In this document: positions 26,773 to 37,232 of the stretch, in pieces
How the letters are laid out: every line of letters begins with the position of its first letter
Numbering within the stretch: position 1 is the stretch's first letter
Assembly (NCBI RefSeq): GCF_001078595.1
Contig: NZ_LFTY01000002.1
Span: 1,012,151 to 1,076,150, forward strand
DNA: 64,000 nt
Origin: Candidatus Rhodobacter oscarellae
GTDB taxonomy: Bacteria; Pseudomonadota; Alphaproteobacteria; Rhodobacterales; Rhodobacteraceae
Reading direction: 5' to 3'
Notes under the pieces: model-generated
Database searches by the model: none
Seen by the model: the letters and a program-made list of their open reading frames with translations, nothing else
What the model was told of the DNA's origin: nothing
Position numbers and translations under genes: made by a program

Positions 26773-27657
26773 ATGACGCGAAACGCGACCCTTTGGGCGA
26801 TCGCCCTCTACCTTCTTGCCATATTGCTCTTTGATTTCATGGGGCTGGTGATCAAGCGGCTCGCTGGCGATTACACCGCCGCCGAGCTTTCTGCCTATCG
26901 CAACATCTTCGGCATGATCCCGGCGGTGGTCGGGCTCTGGATGGTGCGGTCTTGGCATGCGGGCGGGCGCAGGCTGCGCATCCGGCAGTGGCGCCTGGCG
27001 CTCTTGCGCGGCGGGATCGTGGTCTTCGCGCAGCTCAGTTTCTACACCGCGCTGGTGCATATGGATTTCGCCACGGCCACAACAATCTCTTACGCGATGG
27101 CCTTGTTTATGGTGGGGTTCGCGGTGCCGATCCTGGGCGAGCAGGTCGGCTGGGTGCGATGGGCGGCGGTGCTGGTGGGCTTTGCGGGCGTCGTTTTGGT
27201 GATGGGGGTCGGGCGCGATGCGTTTTCAAGCATCGCGATCCTACCGGTGATCGCGGCGGCGCTCTATGCGCTGACTGGCATCACGTCGCGGCTCTTTGAC
27301 GAGGAGGTCCCCAGCGCCCTGATGAACCTTTACTCGGCGCTGACCTCGGCCATCGGGGCGGCGCTGCTGGCGCTTTTGCTCGGGGGCTTCTCGCCGATCC
27401 AAGGCTGGGGCGACCTGGGCTGGATCGTGATCATGGGCGGGTTCGGTGGTGCGGCGGTGCTGACCATGGTGGTGGCCTTCCGCATGACCGAGCAGTCGAA
27501 CCTGGCGCCGTTCTCATACTTTGGGATCCCGCTGGCGTTCGGGCTGGGCTGGCTATTCTATGACGAGGCGCCCTGGGCGGATCTCTTCCCGGGCGCGCTG
27601 CTGATCATCGCCAGCGGGCTCTTGATCATCTGGCGCGAGCGGCGCGCGCAATCATAG
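26773..27657 (+). CDS. DMT superfamily (EamA) transporter
   Basis: A 294-aa inner-membrane protein with ten predicted TM helices as two EamA repeats (about 8-140 and 150-285). It is a typical drug/metabolite exporter without a predictable substrate. The ATG at 26773 is chosen because the frame upstream runs through the palindromic repeat. It converges on ilvN. Confidence 0.88.
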   Translation: MTRNATLWAIALYLLAILLFDFMGLVIKRLAGDYTAAELSAYRNIFGMIPAVVGLWMVRSWHAGGRRLRIRQWRLALLRGGIVVFAQLSFYTALVHMDFATATTISYAMALFMVGFAVPILGEQVGWVRWAAVLVGFAGVVLVMGVGRDAFSSIAILPVIAAALYALTGITSRLFDEEVPSALMNLYSALTSAIGAALLALLLGGFSPIQGWGDLGWIVIMGGFGGAAVLTMVVAFRMTEQSNLAPFSYFGIPLAFGLGWLFYDEAPWADLFPGALLIIASGLLIIWRERRAQS

Positions 27658-27692
27658 CGAGGACGCCCGTCAGGGCGGAGGAGCGGGCCCGA

Positions 27693-28253
27693 TCAGGCGC
27701 CGCGCGACAGCGCGGCCACCCCGGTGCGGGCCATCTCGACCAGCCCAATCGGGCGCATCAGATCGGCGAAGGCGTCGATTTTCTCGGACGTGCCGGTCAT
27801 CTCGAAGACGAAGCTGGCGAGCGTCGAATCCACCACATTGGCGCGGAAGATCTCGGCCAGGCGCAGGGCCTCGATCCGGTCATTGCCCTCGCCCTCGACC
27901 TTAAAGAGCGCCAGCTCGCGCTCCACCGACGGTCCTTCGACGGTCAGGTCATGCACCTCGTGCACGGGCACGATGCGGCCAAGCTGGGCCTTGATCTGCT
28001 CGATCACGCTCGGCGTGCCGATGGTGACCACGGTGATGCGGCTCAGATGCCCCTCGTGGTCGGTCTCGGCCACGGTCAGGCTCTCGATGTTATAGCCGCG
28101 CCCCGAGAAGAGCCCGATCACGCGCGCCAGAACGCCCGCCTCGTTGTCCACCACCACGGTCAGCGTGTGGCGCTCTAGCCCCTCGGCATGCGGGTCGCGC
28201 AGGTCGTAGGCGGAATGCTTCGAGGTGCCTTTTTTGATCTTCAAAGCGGACAT
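27693..28253 (-). CDS. ilvN: Acetolactate synthase small (regulatory) subunit
   Basis: Regulatory subunit of acetohydroxyacid synthase, conferring valine feedback inhibition. The 186-aa protein has the N-terminal ACT domain (about 27-100; HTLTVVVDNEAGVLARVIGLFSGRGYNI, broken here at IESLTV) and the C-terminal ALS_ss domain. It is separated from ilvB by 2.5 kb containing the psp/TetR unit and a pilin-like gene. Confidence 0.95.
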   Translation of the reverse strand: MSALKIKKGTSKHSAYDLRDPHAEGLERHTLTVVVDNEAGVLARVIGLFSGRGYNIESLTVAETDHEGHLSRITVVTIGTPSVIEQIKAQLGRIVPVHEVHDLTVEGPSVERELALFKVEGEGNDRIEALRLAEIFRANVVDSTLASFVFEMTGTSEKIDAFADLMRPIGLVEMARTGVAALSRGA

Positions 28254-28338
28254 GGCTCGTCTCTTTATGTTTCGCGTCCGACGGTGTTTATAGAATAATA
28301 TTTCGGATGGCCACTGGGGAAACGCCTTGGCGGCATAG

Positions 28339-28365
28339 AAAAAAGCCCCCGCGGCGGCGGGGGCT
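28339..28365 (-). terminator. Intrinsic terminator after the YiaA/B gene
   Basis: On the minus strand, a 7-bp AGCCCCC / GGGGGCT stem with an 8-nt loop is followed by a T run (plus-strand A run 28339-28344). Confidence 0.85.
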
Positions 28366-28387
28366 CTGTGGCGATTTGGGGCGCGGT

Positions 28388-28675
28388 TTAGGCGGCCTTG
28401 TCGGCGGTGACGAACTCTTCGAGGATTTTCTCGTTCTTGGCCTCCTCCAGGCGCTGGATGCGGTCCTCGGAGAGGCGGCTGTCAAAGCGGTACTTGACGA
28501 AGTTGATCAGCGAGAGCGTCAGCAGCAGCACCCCGATCCCCCAATAGCCCTTGGTGGCCAGCGGCACGTCGGTGGAGAGGTAAAGCGAGAGCGCCAGAAG
28601 CCCATAGGCGATGGCGACGCCGGCGCCGTTGATGAACATGATCAGGCTGTTATCTTGCGAATGTTGGGGTTGCAT
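28388..28675 (-). CDS. YiaA/YiaB family inner-membrane protein
   Basis: A 95-aa protein with two TM helices (about 10-32 and 42-62; KGYWGIGVLLLTLSLINFVKY fits the YiaA/B two-helix domain, split here at the loop) and a charged C-terminal helix. It lies 42 bases downstream of the PspA-like gene in the same direction and is followed by a terminator, so it is the last gene of the TetR-controlled unit. An accessory role in envelope stress is inferred from context. Confidence 0.8.
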   Translation of the reverse strand: MQPQHSQDNSLIMFINGAGVAIAYGLLALSLYLSTDVPLATKGYWGIGVLLLTLSLINFVKYRFDSRLSEDRIQRLEEAKNEKILEEFVTADKAA

Positions 28676-28717
28676 TATCTTATCTCCTATTGAGTTTGAT
28701 ATATTATTTTCAGTGGG

Positions 28718-29395
28718 TTACTTGGATTTCTTCAGGCGATTTAGAACGTCTGCGGCGGTGGATTTCGTGGCCGGGCCAAAGCCCTCGGCGGCCATGCGGT
28801 CGGCCAGCCCGTCATGGGTTAGCTCGGTCTCGATCTCGCGCAGGATCTCGGATTGCTCGAACCCGTCATCGCTGCCGACGACCTTGTTGATCAGCTCCTC
28901 GGCCTCATCGGCAGAGCTGCGCCCCGAGAAGGTCCTGAGGAACCGGCCCTGCACCTTTTGCTCGTTGCGCACGGCGCGGGCGGCGATGGCGCCCTGGCGC
29001 AGGTCGATGACGCGGCGCTGCGCGGACTCCACGGTGCTGCGCAGGCGGGTGATCTTCTGGTCCAGCCGCTCGATGGTGGTCTGGCGCATGGCCTGCTCGT
29101 TCTCCATCTGCGCGATGGCCTGGGCGGCGTCCTGGGCGAGGTCCTCGCGATCCTCGGCCAGCGCCTCTTGGGCGCGGGCGGTCAGGTCGGCGATCTTGCC
29201 GTCCAGCGCTGCGGCGAGCTTTTGCTCGGAGCGGTGGCGCTGGATCAGGCTGGCAAGCGTGATCTTGGCGGCGCGCAGGTTAGCCTCTGTCTCGCGGATC
29301 TTTTGGTCGATGAGGGGGATGGCGTGCAGGTCTCGCACATGTTCTTCGGCGGCGGCATTGGCGCCGAGGATGAGGGTTCGGATAGTGCCTAGCAT
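28718..29395 (-). CDS. pspA: PspA/IM30 family membrane-stress protein
   Basis: A 225-aa, almost wholly helical protein with long coiled-coil stretches (about 25-180), typical of the ESCRT-III-like PspA/Vipp1 family that assembles on damaged inner membrane. The start at 29395 has AGGAG eight bases upstream; an in-frame ATG at 29416 lies inside an operator palindrome. It is probably repressed by the adjacent TetR gene, with three TGAACnnnGTTCA sites just upstream. No PspF or PspBC homologue is seen. Confidence 0.85.
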   Translation of the reverse strand: MLGTIRTLILGANAAAEEHVRDLHAIPLIDQKIRETEANLRAAKITLASLIQRHRSEQKLAAALDGKIADLTARAQEALAEDREDLAQDAAQAIAQMENEQAMRQTTIERLDQKITRLRSTVESAQRRVIDLRQGAIAARAVRNEQKVQGRFLRTFSGRSSADEAEELINKVVGSDDGFEQSEILREIETELTHDGLADRMAAEGFGPATKSTAADVLNRLKKSK

Positions 29396-29409
29396 GTCGT
29401 CAACTCCTG

Positions 29410-29480
29410 TGAACATCGTTCATAAGAGTTGATTAAGTGATTCCTGAACGCCGTTCAAGACATTTATTGAACGATGTTCA
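29410..29480. promoter_or_regulatory. Three TetR-type operators upstream of pspA
   Basis: 13-bp palindromes of form TGAACnnnGTTCA are at 29410-29422, 29445-29457 and 29468-29480. The last overlaps the stop codon of the tetR gene. The same motif occurs in the tetR promoter. Confidence 0.85.
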
Positions 29481-30086
29481 GATTTTGGCCTGTGACCCTA
29501 CGTAATTTCGGATGATCACCTCGATCATTGGCGCCAAATCCTGCTCTGGCACCGCTGTGATGCGTTTCTCAAGCCCCAGAATCACGATCCCATGCACCGA
29601 AGAGAACAGCGCCCGGCACAGAATGGACAAGTTCTCGGGCGTCAGGTCAGGGCGCACCTGGCTGAGCGGGCCGGAGATATTGTGCAAGAGCCGCTTGGTC
29701 TCATCAATGTACCATTCCGGCACGCCGGTCTCGGCGCTCATGGGGATGTCAAAGAGGGTGCGCCAGGCGTTGGTGTTTGAATCGGCGAAATGCAGATACG
29801 CGTGCCCAAGCGCGACGAGCTGGTCGACAGGCGGGGCGTCGCGGACCTGGGCCATGGCCTCGGCCACGGCCGCGCCCAGGCGCTTATAGGTGCGCGAGTT
29901 CACCTCCAGCACCACCTGGGTCATGTCGTCGAACACATTGTAAATCGCGCCCAAGGCGCATCCGGCTTTAGTTGCCAAATCGCGGGCCTTGACCGCAGAC
30001 ATGCCCTCGACGATCACGACCGCCTCGGCCGCGTCCAGGATGCGGGCGCGCAGATCGGCGCGGCGTTTTTCTGTTTTTTCGGACAT
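29478..30086 (-). CDS. TetR family repressor of the psp unit
   Basis: A 202-aa regulator with an N-terminal helix-turn-helix (about 12-58; ARDLATKAGCALGAIYNVFD) and a WHG-type C-terminal effector domain. Operators in its own promoter and in front of pspA indicate autorepression and control of pspA-yiaA. The effector ligand is unknown; a membrane-active compound would make sense given the target genes. Confidence 0.9.
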   Translation of the reverse strand: MSEKTEKRRADLRARILDAAEAVVIVEGMSAVKARDLATKAGCALGAIYNVFDDMTQVVLEVNSRTYKRLGAAVAEAMAQVRDAPPVDQLVALGHAYLHFADSNTNAWRTLFDIPMSAETGVPEWYIDETKRLLHNISGPLSQVRPDLTPENLSILCRALFSSVHGIVILGLEKRITAVPEQDLAPMIEVIIRNYVGSQAKI

Positions 30087-30096
30087 CGTAGACCTT

Positions 30097-30109
30097 TGAA
30101 CCGTGTTCA
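30097..30109. promoter_or_regulatory. TetR-type operator in the tetR promoter
   Basis: TGAACCGTGTTCA, matching the three operators at 29410-29480 and lying 11 bases upstream of the tetR start: autoregulation. Confidence 0.85.
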
Positions 30110-30162
30110 GAGGGGTCTACCGCGTTCTTTGCGCCTTGGGTAGGGGCTAGGTCCCGTGGGCG

Positions 30163-30447
30163 CTAGATGTCGCCGCAGCGGCGCTGCATCTTCTGCAGAC
30201 GTTCCTGGTAGTTGAGGCTGCCGTTATTGAACTTGCCGTTCAGGATGTTGGTGTGGCGCCACATGCAGGTTTCCAATTCGGTGCTGTAGTCGTCCACGGC
30301 ACTGTGCGTCTTATACAAAACGACCACGCCGATGGAAACGATGGCGGCGACAAGCACGACCATGTCCACGGTGACCGCGCCGCACTCTCCACGTAGGAAT
30401 CCCCCAAAGGCCGCTTCAACACGCGCCCCAGTCGTCTTGTTACTCAT
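30163..30447 (-). CDS. Flp/type IVb pilin-like small membrane protein
   Basis: A 94-aa protein with a short basic N-terminus, then FLRGECGAVTVDMVVLVAAI (about 17-36) running into one TM helix. This resembles the class-III signal and helix of Flp pilins (the family norm is FxxDExGAVTVD). The C-terminal half is polar with two Cys. No tad genes are nearby, so it may be an orphan pilin-like protein. The start is uncertain; a GTG ten codons upstream is possible. Confidence 0.6.
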   Translation of the reverse strand: MSNKTTGARVEAAFGGFLRGECGAVTVDMVVLVAAIVSIGVVVLYKTHSAVDDYSTELETCMWRHTNILNGKFNNGSLNYQERLQKMQRRCGDI

Positions 30448-30771
30448 CTTGGTCGGTGTCCACTCTTGCCCCAGCACCGGAATCCTGTCCGGCCTTGCTA
30501 CCTCTTTGACGCAGAGACTTTGATGAAATTTTGACGAAAATGCGGAGACTTTGTTAACAGGTGTAAACCAGCCCCGCAGCGCCCTGCGTGATGGCGGTTA
30601 GGGTGCCCATATCGTCGCTTTTATGCATGCTGTTATGCGGCGCGCGACAGGGCTGTCGGGCGGTTTTGACACCGCATCGGCGCCGGCGCAGGACGAATAT
30701 CAACTAGAGCCATCGGCAGGACCGACAGGATCCAAAAGGACCCTGTCATTCCCGACCAAATCACGCAGGCC
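30448..30771. other. Intergenic region between ilvB and the pilin-like gene
   Basis: No gene is seen. A hairpin at 30724-30747 (GACAGG-A-TCC, AAAA loop, GGA-C-CCTGTC, one mismatch) lies 25 bases after the ilvB stop and may end its transcript; it lacks a T run. The promoter of the pilin-like gene should lie in 30448-30560. Confidence 0.5.
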
Positions 30772-32541
<1,770 letters not shown>

Positions 32542-32577
32542 GTTGGTCTCCATCTGTCTTTCACGCGTCCTATTCAC

Positions 32578-32647
32578 AAAAAAGCCCCGGAGCTTTGTCC
32601 GGGGCGCATGGGGTCCTTTGGGTGTCCGGATTACCGGCCCATGCGCC
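32578..32647 (-). terminator. ilvB attenuator: terminator and competing antiterminator
   Basis: Terminator: GCCCCGGA (minus-strand arms at 32605-32598 and 32591-32584) closing an 8-bp stem, then six T (32583-32578). Antiterminator: a perfect 10-bp pairing of 32638-32647 with 32603-32612, which overlaps the first terminator arm. A ribosome stalled on the leader's Leu/Val/Ile codons leaves the antiterminator free; one reaching the stop codon at 32631 masks it. Confidence 0.85.
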
Positions 32648-32678
32648 ATTTCCATACGATTACGAGTACGAGATCCAT
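32631..32678 (-). CDS. ilvB leader peptide (branched-chain amino acid attenuation)
   Basis: A 15-aa peptide MDLVLVIVWKWRMGR, preceded by AAGGAG eight bases upstream. Six of residues 3-8 are Leu, Val or Ile, the control codons for attenuation. It stops inside the hairpin region before ilvB. Equivalent in role to the enteric ilv leader peptides, though the sequence is unrelated. Confidence 0.88.
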   Translation of the reverse strand: MDLVLVIVWKWRMGR

Positions 32679-32799
32679 CCTCGGGGCTCCTTTGCGTGGA
32701 GCAGACCCTATGTCGCTGGATTTGGGTCGTCAACAGGTCTCGCGGAGAAAATGTCGCCCCGGTGCGGTTTTTTGGAATTTTCTTTCCGGTCTTTGAGGG

Positions 32800-34416
32800 T
32801 CAGCCGCGGTCCCCGAATAGAAGCCGGCTTATCGTCGACTTCTCTGCGTGGTATTGCCAGTACCACGGCCCGCGGTGATAGCGTTCCATTTCTTCGTAGG
32901 TTTTCGGGAAGGGATGTGGCGAGGTGCGTTCCAGGACACCTTGGCGATAATACTCAAAACCCGATGTTCCAGCCCCGACCAGAAGACAGACGACCACAAT
33001 CACTTTCGCTCCAGGAAACCAGGCTGTGCCTGCGCCAGGCAAGTGTTTCAGGAACAACACCGCCAGCAAGAGCAACGCTAAGCTACTGGACCGCATTGCC
33101 AGATCGTTGCCTGTGCCAAAGCGGACCAGGGTTATGAACATCAGGCATCCTGTTAAGGTTCCAAGTGTAGTCCAATCCACTGCCTCGAACTTTTTCGATA
33201 TTAATAGCATTGCTCCCAGGAGCACGCCGGCCTCGAGCACAAAAAACAAGAGCAATGTTGTGCTAAATCCGTTTACAGACCAGCCAGTTGTTTGTTCCAA
33301 AGACATTGAGATATAGGCGTAAAGCGCAGCAAAAACGATCACACCTAAGACGTAGTCCAACCAGGCCGTGCGGAAATGCTTGAGAACGCCGTTCTCGGCG
33401 CGCAAAAGCACAATCGGCAATAGGCATAAAACTGCAGCTAGAAACACCATTGGTGACCAAAAAGGCAGGGCGGCCATCCCAATCGCGTGCAACCCGCGAT
33501 ACCGAAACTGCCCGCCGGGCAAGACAAGCGCCACGGCAAAGAGTGCTGGCATGAAATGTTGGGGCACCCATAAAATATTCGTACCAAAGGACGAAAACTG
33601 GATTGCGCCCCAGCCCGTCCACCACTCGATATGCTTCCCGATATAGAATTTATCATCGAGAAGCAGGCTGCCTATAACATCGAAGCCGCTGAAGAAGGAA
33701 AAGAAGACGACCGATAGCAGCAACTGGCGCCCGGTCGATATCACCAACACAGCCAAGGCGAAGAACATCCCAAAGAAGATCCAAAACGCAATCTGCGGTT
33801 GGCCTAACCCGAGCAAAGCGTTTGTGAGGGCGGGGAAGACATAGGCGCCGAAGTAGTATCGCAGGATGACGGTGTCGCTTTCAGCTTGCGGCCACTCGGT
33901 TTCGGCGAGCATGTAAAGCAGCCACTCGCTTTTGCGCCAGTCAAAGAATGTGCCGTAAAACCCGTTACTTAAGACATAGAAATACGCCAAGACCGGGATG
34001 GAAAGCGCTGCCCACAATCCAACGCTGCGCAGGCTTGGCCAGGGCGCGCGGCTGCCAAAGACCACATAGGCGATGACCAAAGCCCAGAATACTTTGACGC
34101 CGATAGATCCCGCCGTGATAAAGAAGACGGCGGGCGATGCGATCAGAATCAGAACGATAAGGCGCTGGAGACCTGCAATCTCGCCCTCAGAGAGGGCCCA
34201 AAATCCCGTCTGCGATTTGGCTGCATGGCCGTTGGCGTCAGCCATATCAGTGTTATTTCCCAACGCCCGATACCCGCTCTTTCTAAGTTCCGCGGATTTT
34301 GAGGGGTCGCGCACGGCGGCATTCCTGAGTTTCACGGACATCTTGAGGCACAATGCCATCAAGCCGTCGTGTCCGTTGCGCAAGCGTGCGTCAGGTTTGC
34401 CATACTTACCCATCAT
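32800..34416 (-). CDS. Large polytopic membrane protein, uncharacterised
   Basis: A protein of up to 538 aa with about eleven TM segments starting near residue 82, a charged N-terminal region of doubtful translation, and a soluble C-terminal tail (PKTYEEMERYHRGPWYWQY). An internal ATG at 34245 would remove 57 residues; neither start has a strong ribosome site. RFGTGNDLAMRSS between late helices recalls uncharacterised glycan-polymerase-like membrane proteins. It is slightly AT-richer than its neighbours and lies 4 bases after the VOC gene stop. Confidence 0.65.
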   Translation of the reverse strand: MMGKYGKPDARLRNGHDGLMALCLKMSVKLRNAAVRDPSKSAELRKSGYRALGNNTDMADANGHAAKSQTGFWALSEGEIAGLQRLIVLILIASPAVFFITAGSIGVKVFWALVIAYVVFGSRAPWPSLRSVGLWAALSIPVLAYFYVLSNGFYGTFFDWRKSEWLLYMLAETEWPQAESDTVILRYYFGAYVFPALTNALLGLGQPQIAFWIFFGMFFALAVLVISTGRQLLLSVVFFSFFSGFDVIGSLLLDDKFYIGKHIEWWTGWGAIQFSSFGTNILWVPQHFMPALFAVALVLPGGQFRYRGLHAIGMAALPFWSPMVFLAAVLCLLPIVLLRAENGVLKHFRTAWLDYVLGVIVFAALYAYISMSLEQTTGWSVNGFSTTLLLFFVLEAGVLLGAMLLISKKFEAVDWTTLGTLTGCLMFITLVRFGTGNDLAMRSSSLALLLLAVLFLKHLPGAGTAWFPGAKVIVVVCLLVGAGTSGFEYYRQGVLERTSPHPFPKTYEEMERYHRGPWYWQYHAEKSTISRLLFGDRG

Positions 34417-34420
34417 CGGC

Positions 34421-34813
34421 CTAGCGCCGCTCGATCAGGTCCCAGCGGTTGCCAAAAGGGTCCCGCCAGACGGCCACGCTGCCATAGCTTTCATGGCGGG
34501 GCTCTTCGTCAAAGGTGACGCCGGCGGCCAGCATGGCCGCGTGGTCGCGGGCGAAATCGTCGGTCTCTAGAAAGAAGCCCACGCGCCCGCCGGTCTGGTT
34601 GCCGATGGCGGCCTCCTGCTCGGGGCCGGAGGCCTTTGCCAGGAGGATCGCGGCGCCCGCGCCGCCGCCCTTGGGGGCCACCACCACCCAGCGCTTGCCG
34701 CCGCCAAAGTCGATATCCTCGCGCAGCTCGAAGCCCAGCTTGCCGACATAGAACGCGATCCCGGCCTCGTAGTCCGGCACCACAAGCGCAATGGTGGCGA
34801 CGCGTTGGGTCAC
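34421..34813 (-). CDS. VOC (glyoxalase/bleomycin resistance) family protein
   Basis: A 130-aa metal-dependent-fold protein with two beta-alpha-beta-beta-beta modules: [20 protein letters not shown] at the N-terminus and [12 protein letters not shown] at the C-terminus. The substrate is unknown. Its start overlaps the arginyltransferase stop by 4 bases, so it is translationally coupled. Confidence 0.88.
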   Translation of the reverse strand: MTQRVATIALVVPDYEAGIAFYVGKLGFELREDIDFGGGKRWVVVAPKGGGAGAAILLAKASGPEQEAAIGNQTGGRVGFFLETDDFARDHAAMLAAGVTFDEEPRHESYGSVAVWRDPFGNRWDLIERR

Positions 34814-35640
34814 CCGCGGATCGGCTGGCTGTCGGGCAGACTGATCTGCGAGACCTGCTCGGCAATCGGCGCGGTGGATAGCGGGTGCATGCTGGCCTTA
34901 TGCGCCTCGGGGTCGCCGATATCCTGCCAGGCGCCGTCCTTGTAGATCTCCAGGGGGCCGAATTTGGCCTTATAGCCCATCTTCGCCGAGCCGGGCACCC
35001 AATAGCCCAGGTAGACATAGGGCAGGCCCGCCTCCTGGGCGATGCGGATATGGTCCATGATGATATAGGTGCCCAGGCTGTCGCTGGCGCGGGCGGGGTC
35101 GAAGAAGCTGTAGACCATGCTCAGCCCGTCCTCCAGGACATCGGTCAGGCAGACCGCGGCCAGCTCTCGGCTGCCGGTGCCCGCGGGGGCGGAGTATTCG
35201 ATCACCCGGCTGCGCACCGGGGTCTCCTCGATCATCGCGGCGAACTCAAAGATGTCCATATCGGCCATGCCGCCGTCGGAGTGGCGCTGCTCCAGGTAGT
35301 CGCGGAACAGCGCGAACTGCTCTTCGGTGGCCCAGGGAGAGGTCGCCTCGCGCCGCAGATCCGCGTTGCGGTTAAGCGCGCGGCGCTGGCTCTTGGAGGG
35401 CTTGAAATCCGCCACGCGGACGCGCGCCGACATGCAGGCCGAGCATTCCGCGCAGCTGGGCCGATAGAGCACGTTCTGCGAGCGCCGGAAGCCCTGCTGC
35501 GAAAGCACGTCGTTGAGCTTCTCGGCATATTCGCCCTGCAAGGCGGTGAAAAGCTTGCGCTCCATCCGGCCAGCAAGATACGGGCACGGCTGCGGAGCCG
35601 TGACATAGAATTGTGGCGCGATGGGTAGCGTGTGACGCAT
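34810..35640 (-). CDS. bpt: Arginyl/leucyl-tRNA--protein transferase (Bpt/Ate type)
   Basis: Adds an amino acid from aminoacyl-tRNA to N-terminal acidic residues, marking proteins for ClpS/ClpAP degradation (N-degron pathway). The 276-aa protein has the N-terminal Cys cluster ([18 protein letters not shown]) and the C-terminal ATE core ([26 protein letters not shown] in the family; here [33 protein letters not shown]). Bacterial Bpt members usually transfer leucine. Confidence 0.92.
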   Translation of the reverse strand: MRHTLPIAPQFYVTAPQPCPYLAGRMERKLFTALQGEYAEKLNDVLSQQGFRRSQNVLYRPSCAECSACMSARVRVADFKPSKSQRRALNRNADLRREATSPWATEEQFALFRDYLEQRHSDGGMADMDIFEFAAMIEETPVRSRVIEYSAPAGTGSRELAAVCLTDVLEDGLSMVYSFFDPARASDSLGTYIIMDHIRIAQEAGLPYVYLGYWVPGSAKMGYKAKFGPLEIYKDGAWQDIGDPEAHKASMHPLSTAPIAEQVSQISLPDSQPIRG

Positions 35641-35717
35641 ATGCTTTTACTTTGTCCCCTTAACAGGAGGTTAGCAATCGCAATCGGCGCCGCCAAGCCC
35701 TTTGGTCGCACCACACG

Positions 35718-36176
35718 TCAAAGATGATTGGAACGGTTAATCGCCGTGGTGCCCAGGATCAGGTCGCTCAGCCCCTGTCCGCGCGGCGTGGTCGCCATCA
35801 GCGCCATCGACGCAAGCTGCACCAGGACCATCGAGGTCGACAGCGTGTAGCCAAGCGTGTGCAGCAGCGCCAGCGTCCTGTCGAGCCGGGCGCCCTCGCG
35901 GGTGCGCAGCTCGATCGCCATAAAGCGCATCCCCGGCGTGGCAGAGCCATTGGAGATGGTGATCACGCGGTAGAAGAACCCCACCACGAGGTAAAGCACC
36001 GGGAAGATGAACAATGCCAGGAAGGCCGTGAAGGGCAGGATCACGACGCAGATCGCCGAGATCGCGGCGAAGTCGATGAACCAGGCCAGCAGGCGCTTGG
36101 TGGCCGTGCTGGCATAGAATTCTGGCTTGATCTGCGGGTCCGGAAGACCCCAGTAGGGATCGTTTTCTTGGGGCAT
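35718..36176 (-). CDS. RDD family membrane protein
   Basis: A 152-aa protein with three or four TM helices and RDD-type features: ATKRLLAWFIDFAAISAICV at the N-terminus (Arg/Asp in the first helix) and SNGSATPGMRFMAIELR after the second. Members include ion/H+ antiporters and membrane assembly helpers. It is part of a same-strand run with the two DUF2852 genes upstream. Confidence 0.85.
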   Translation of the reverse strand: MPQENDPYWGLPDPQIKPEFYASTATKRLLAWFIDFAAISAICVVILPFTAFLALFIFPVLYLVVGFFYRVITISNGSATPGMRFMAIELRTREGARLDRTLALLHTLGYTLSTSMVLVQLASMALMATTPRGQGLSDLILGTTAINRSNHL

Positions 36177-36245
36177 GGTGCTTTCTCTTGGCGAGGGTGG
36201 GCGGCGAGGATGGGCGGAGGCGGCCCAGCGGGCCGCGCTCCTGTC

Positions 36246-36725
36246 TTAGCTCTCGTCGTGGACCTCAATGGCCTCGCGCCGGGCCTTGGACGCACGCTCA
36301 TCCATGAACGTGTCGAACTCCGAGCGGTCCTTGGCCTCGCGCAGCCGCGTCAGGAAGCCGTCGAAATTGTCCTGCTCCTCCTCCAGGCGGCGCAGCATGT
36401 CGCCGCGATAGGCGTCAAAGCTGGTGTTGCCGCTGGAGCGGTGCTGCGCCTCGGGGCTCAGCGCGCGGACCCGCTCGGCGATCTCATCGGCCGAGACCTG
36501 GTTGAAGTTGCCCGGCACAAAGCCGCCGCGCCAGCCCAGGATGGCGGCGATAACGAAGCCGGCCAGCCAGAAGGAGTGGAAGGCCATGACGACGGCGATG
36601 ATAGAGAAGGCGCCGAACATCAGCGTCGAGAGGATTTGCACCACCACCGGCATCGGGCGCGGAACGGAGGGTTGCGGGCCCGTATGGGCGGCGTGGTGGT
36701 GATCGGCTGTCATTGTAATGCTCAT
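36246..36725 (-). CDS. DUF2852 family membrane protein, copy 2
   Basis: A 159-aa protein with a His-rich start, one long hydrophobic stretch (about 27-65) and a charged helical tail: SSGNTSFDAYRGDMLRRLEE, then REAKDRSEFDTFMDERAS. The tail is nearly the same as in the gene immediately upstream, so the two are tandem paralogues. The function is unknown. Confidence 0.85.
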   Translation of the reverse strand: MSITMTADHHHAAHTGPQPSVPRPMPVVVQILSTLMFGAFSIIAVVMAFHSFWLAGFVIAAILGWRGGFVPGNFNQVSADEIAERVRALSPEAQHRSSGNTSFDAYRGDMLRRLEEEQDNFDGFLTRLREAKDRSEFDTFMDERASKARREAIEVHDES

Positions 36726-36802
36726 GAAAAAGAGTCCCTGGTTGGATCTGGCGGACCCCGCCCCCGGGGGGTGAGAAGGGGGCGGGGCCGCGCGGAGTTG
36801 GG

Positions 36803-37201
36803 TTAGGCCCGGGCCTCGTCGCCCTTCGCCTTCTTGGCGGAGGTGGCGCGGTCGTCCATGAACTGGTCGAACTCGGACTTGTCCTTGGCTTCGCGCAGGC
36901 GCTGCAGGAAGGCCTCGAAGGCCTCTTGCTCTTCCTCAAGGCGGCTCAGCGTGTCGGCCTTATAGGTGTCGAACGCGGCGTTGCCGGTGGTCGTGAAGCC
37001 GTGGCGGGCGGTGCTAGTTGTGCGCCACTTGGCGCAGGAGCCTTTGAACATACCTTTTCCCCAGATCATATATGCAAGAAGGGCGAGGCCGACGGGCCAG
37101 AAGATGAAGAAACCGACGACCGTGGCCGCGATCCAAGCGCCTTTGCCGCGCTCGTCGAGCCAGCTTTCTGCTTGCATGGGCCAGGTTGCGACAGTGGACA
37201 T
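36803..37201 (-). CDS. DUF2852 family membrane protein, copy 1
   Basis: A 132-aa protein with one or two TM helices (about 22-47) and a coiled tail (GNAAFDTYKADTLSRLEEEQ, REAKDKSEFDQFMDDRA). It is the first gene of the DUF2852-DUF2852-RDD run, and two operator-like palindromes precede it. A paralogue of the next gene; the roles are unknown. Confidence 0.85.
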   Translation of the reverse strand: MSTVATWPMQAESWLDERGKGAWIAATVVGFFIFWPVGLALLAYMIWGKGMFKGSCAKWRTTSTARHGFTTTGNAAFDTYKADTLSRLEEEQEAFEAFLQRLREAKDKSEFDQFMDDRATSAKKAKGDEARA

Positions 37202-37232
37202 GAATTACTCCTGTTTGTGGTGTTTCGGGTCT

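Noticed and set aside
28254-28338. Second attenuator in front of ilvN
   Set aside because: The strong hairpin nearby (28339-28365) ends the YiaA/B transcript, and no Leu/Val/Ile leader peptide is present.
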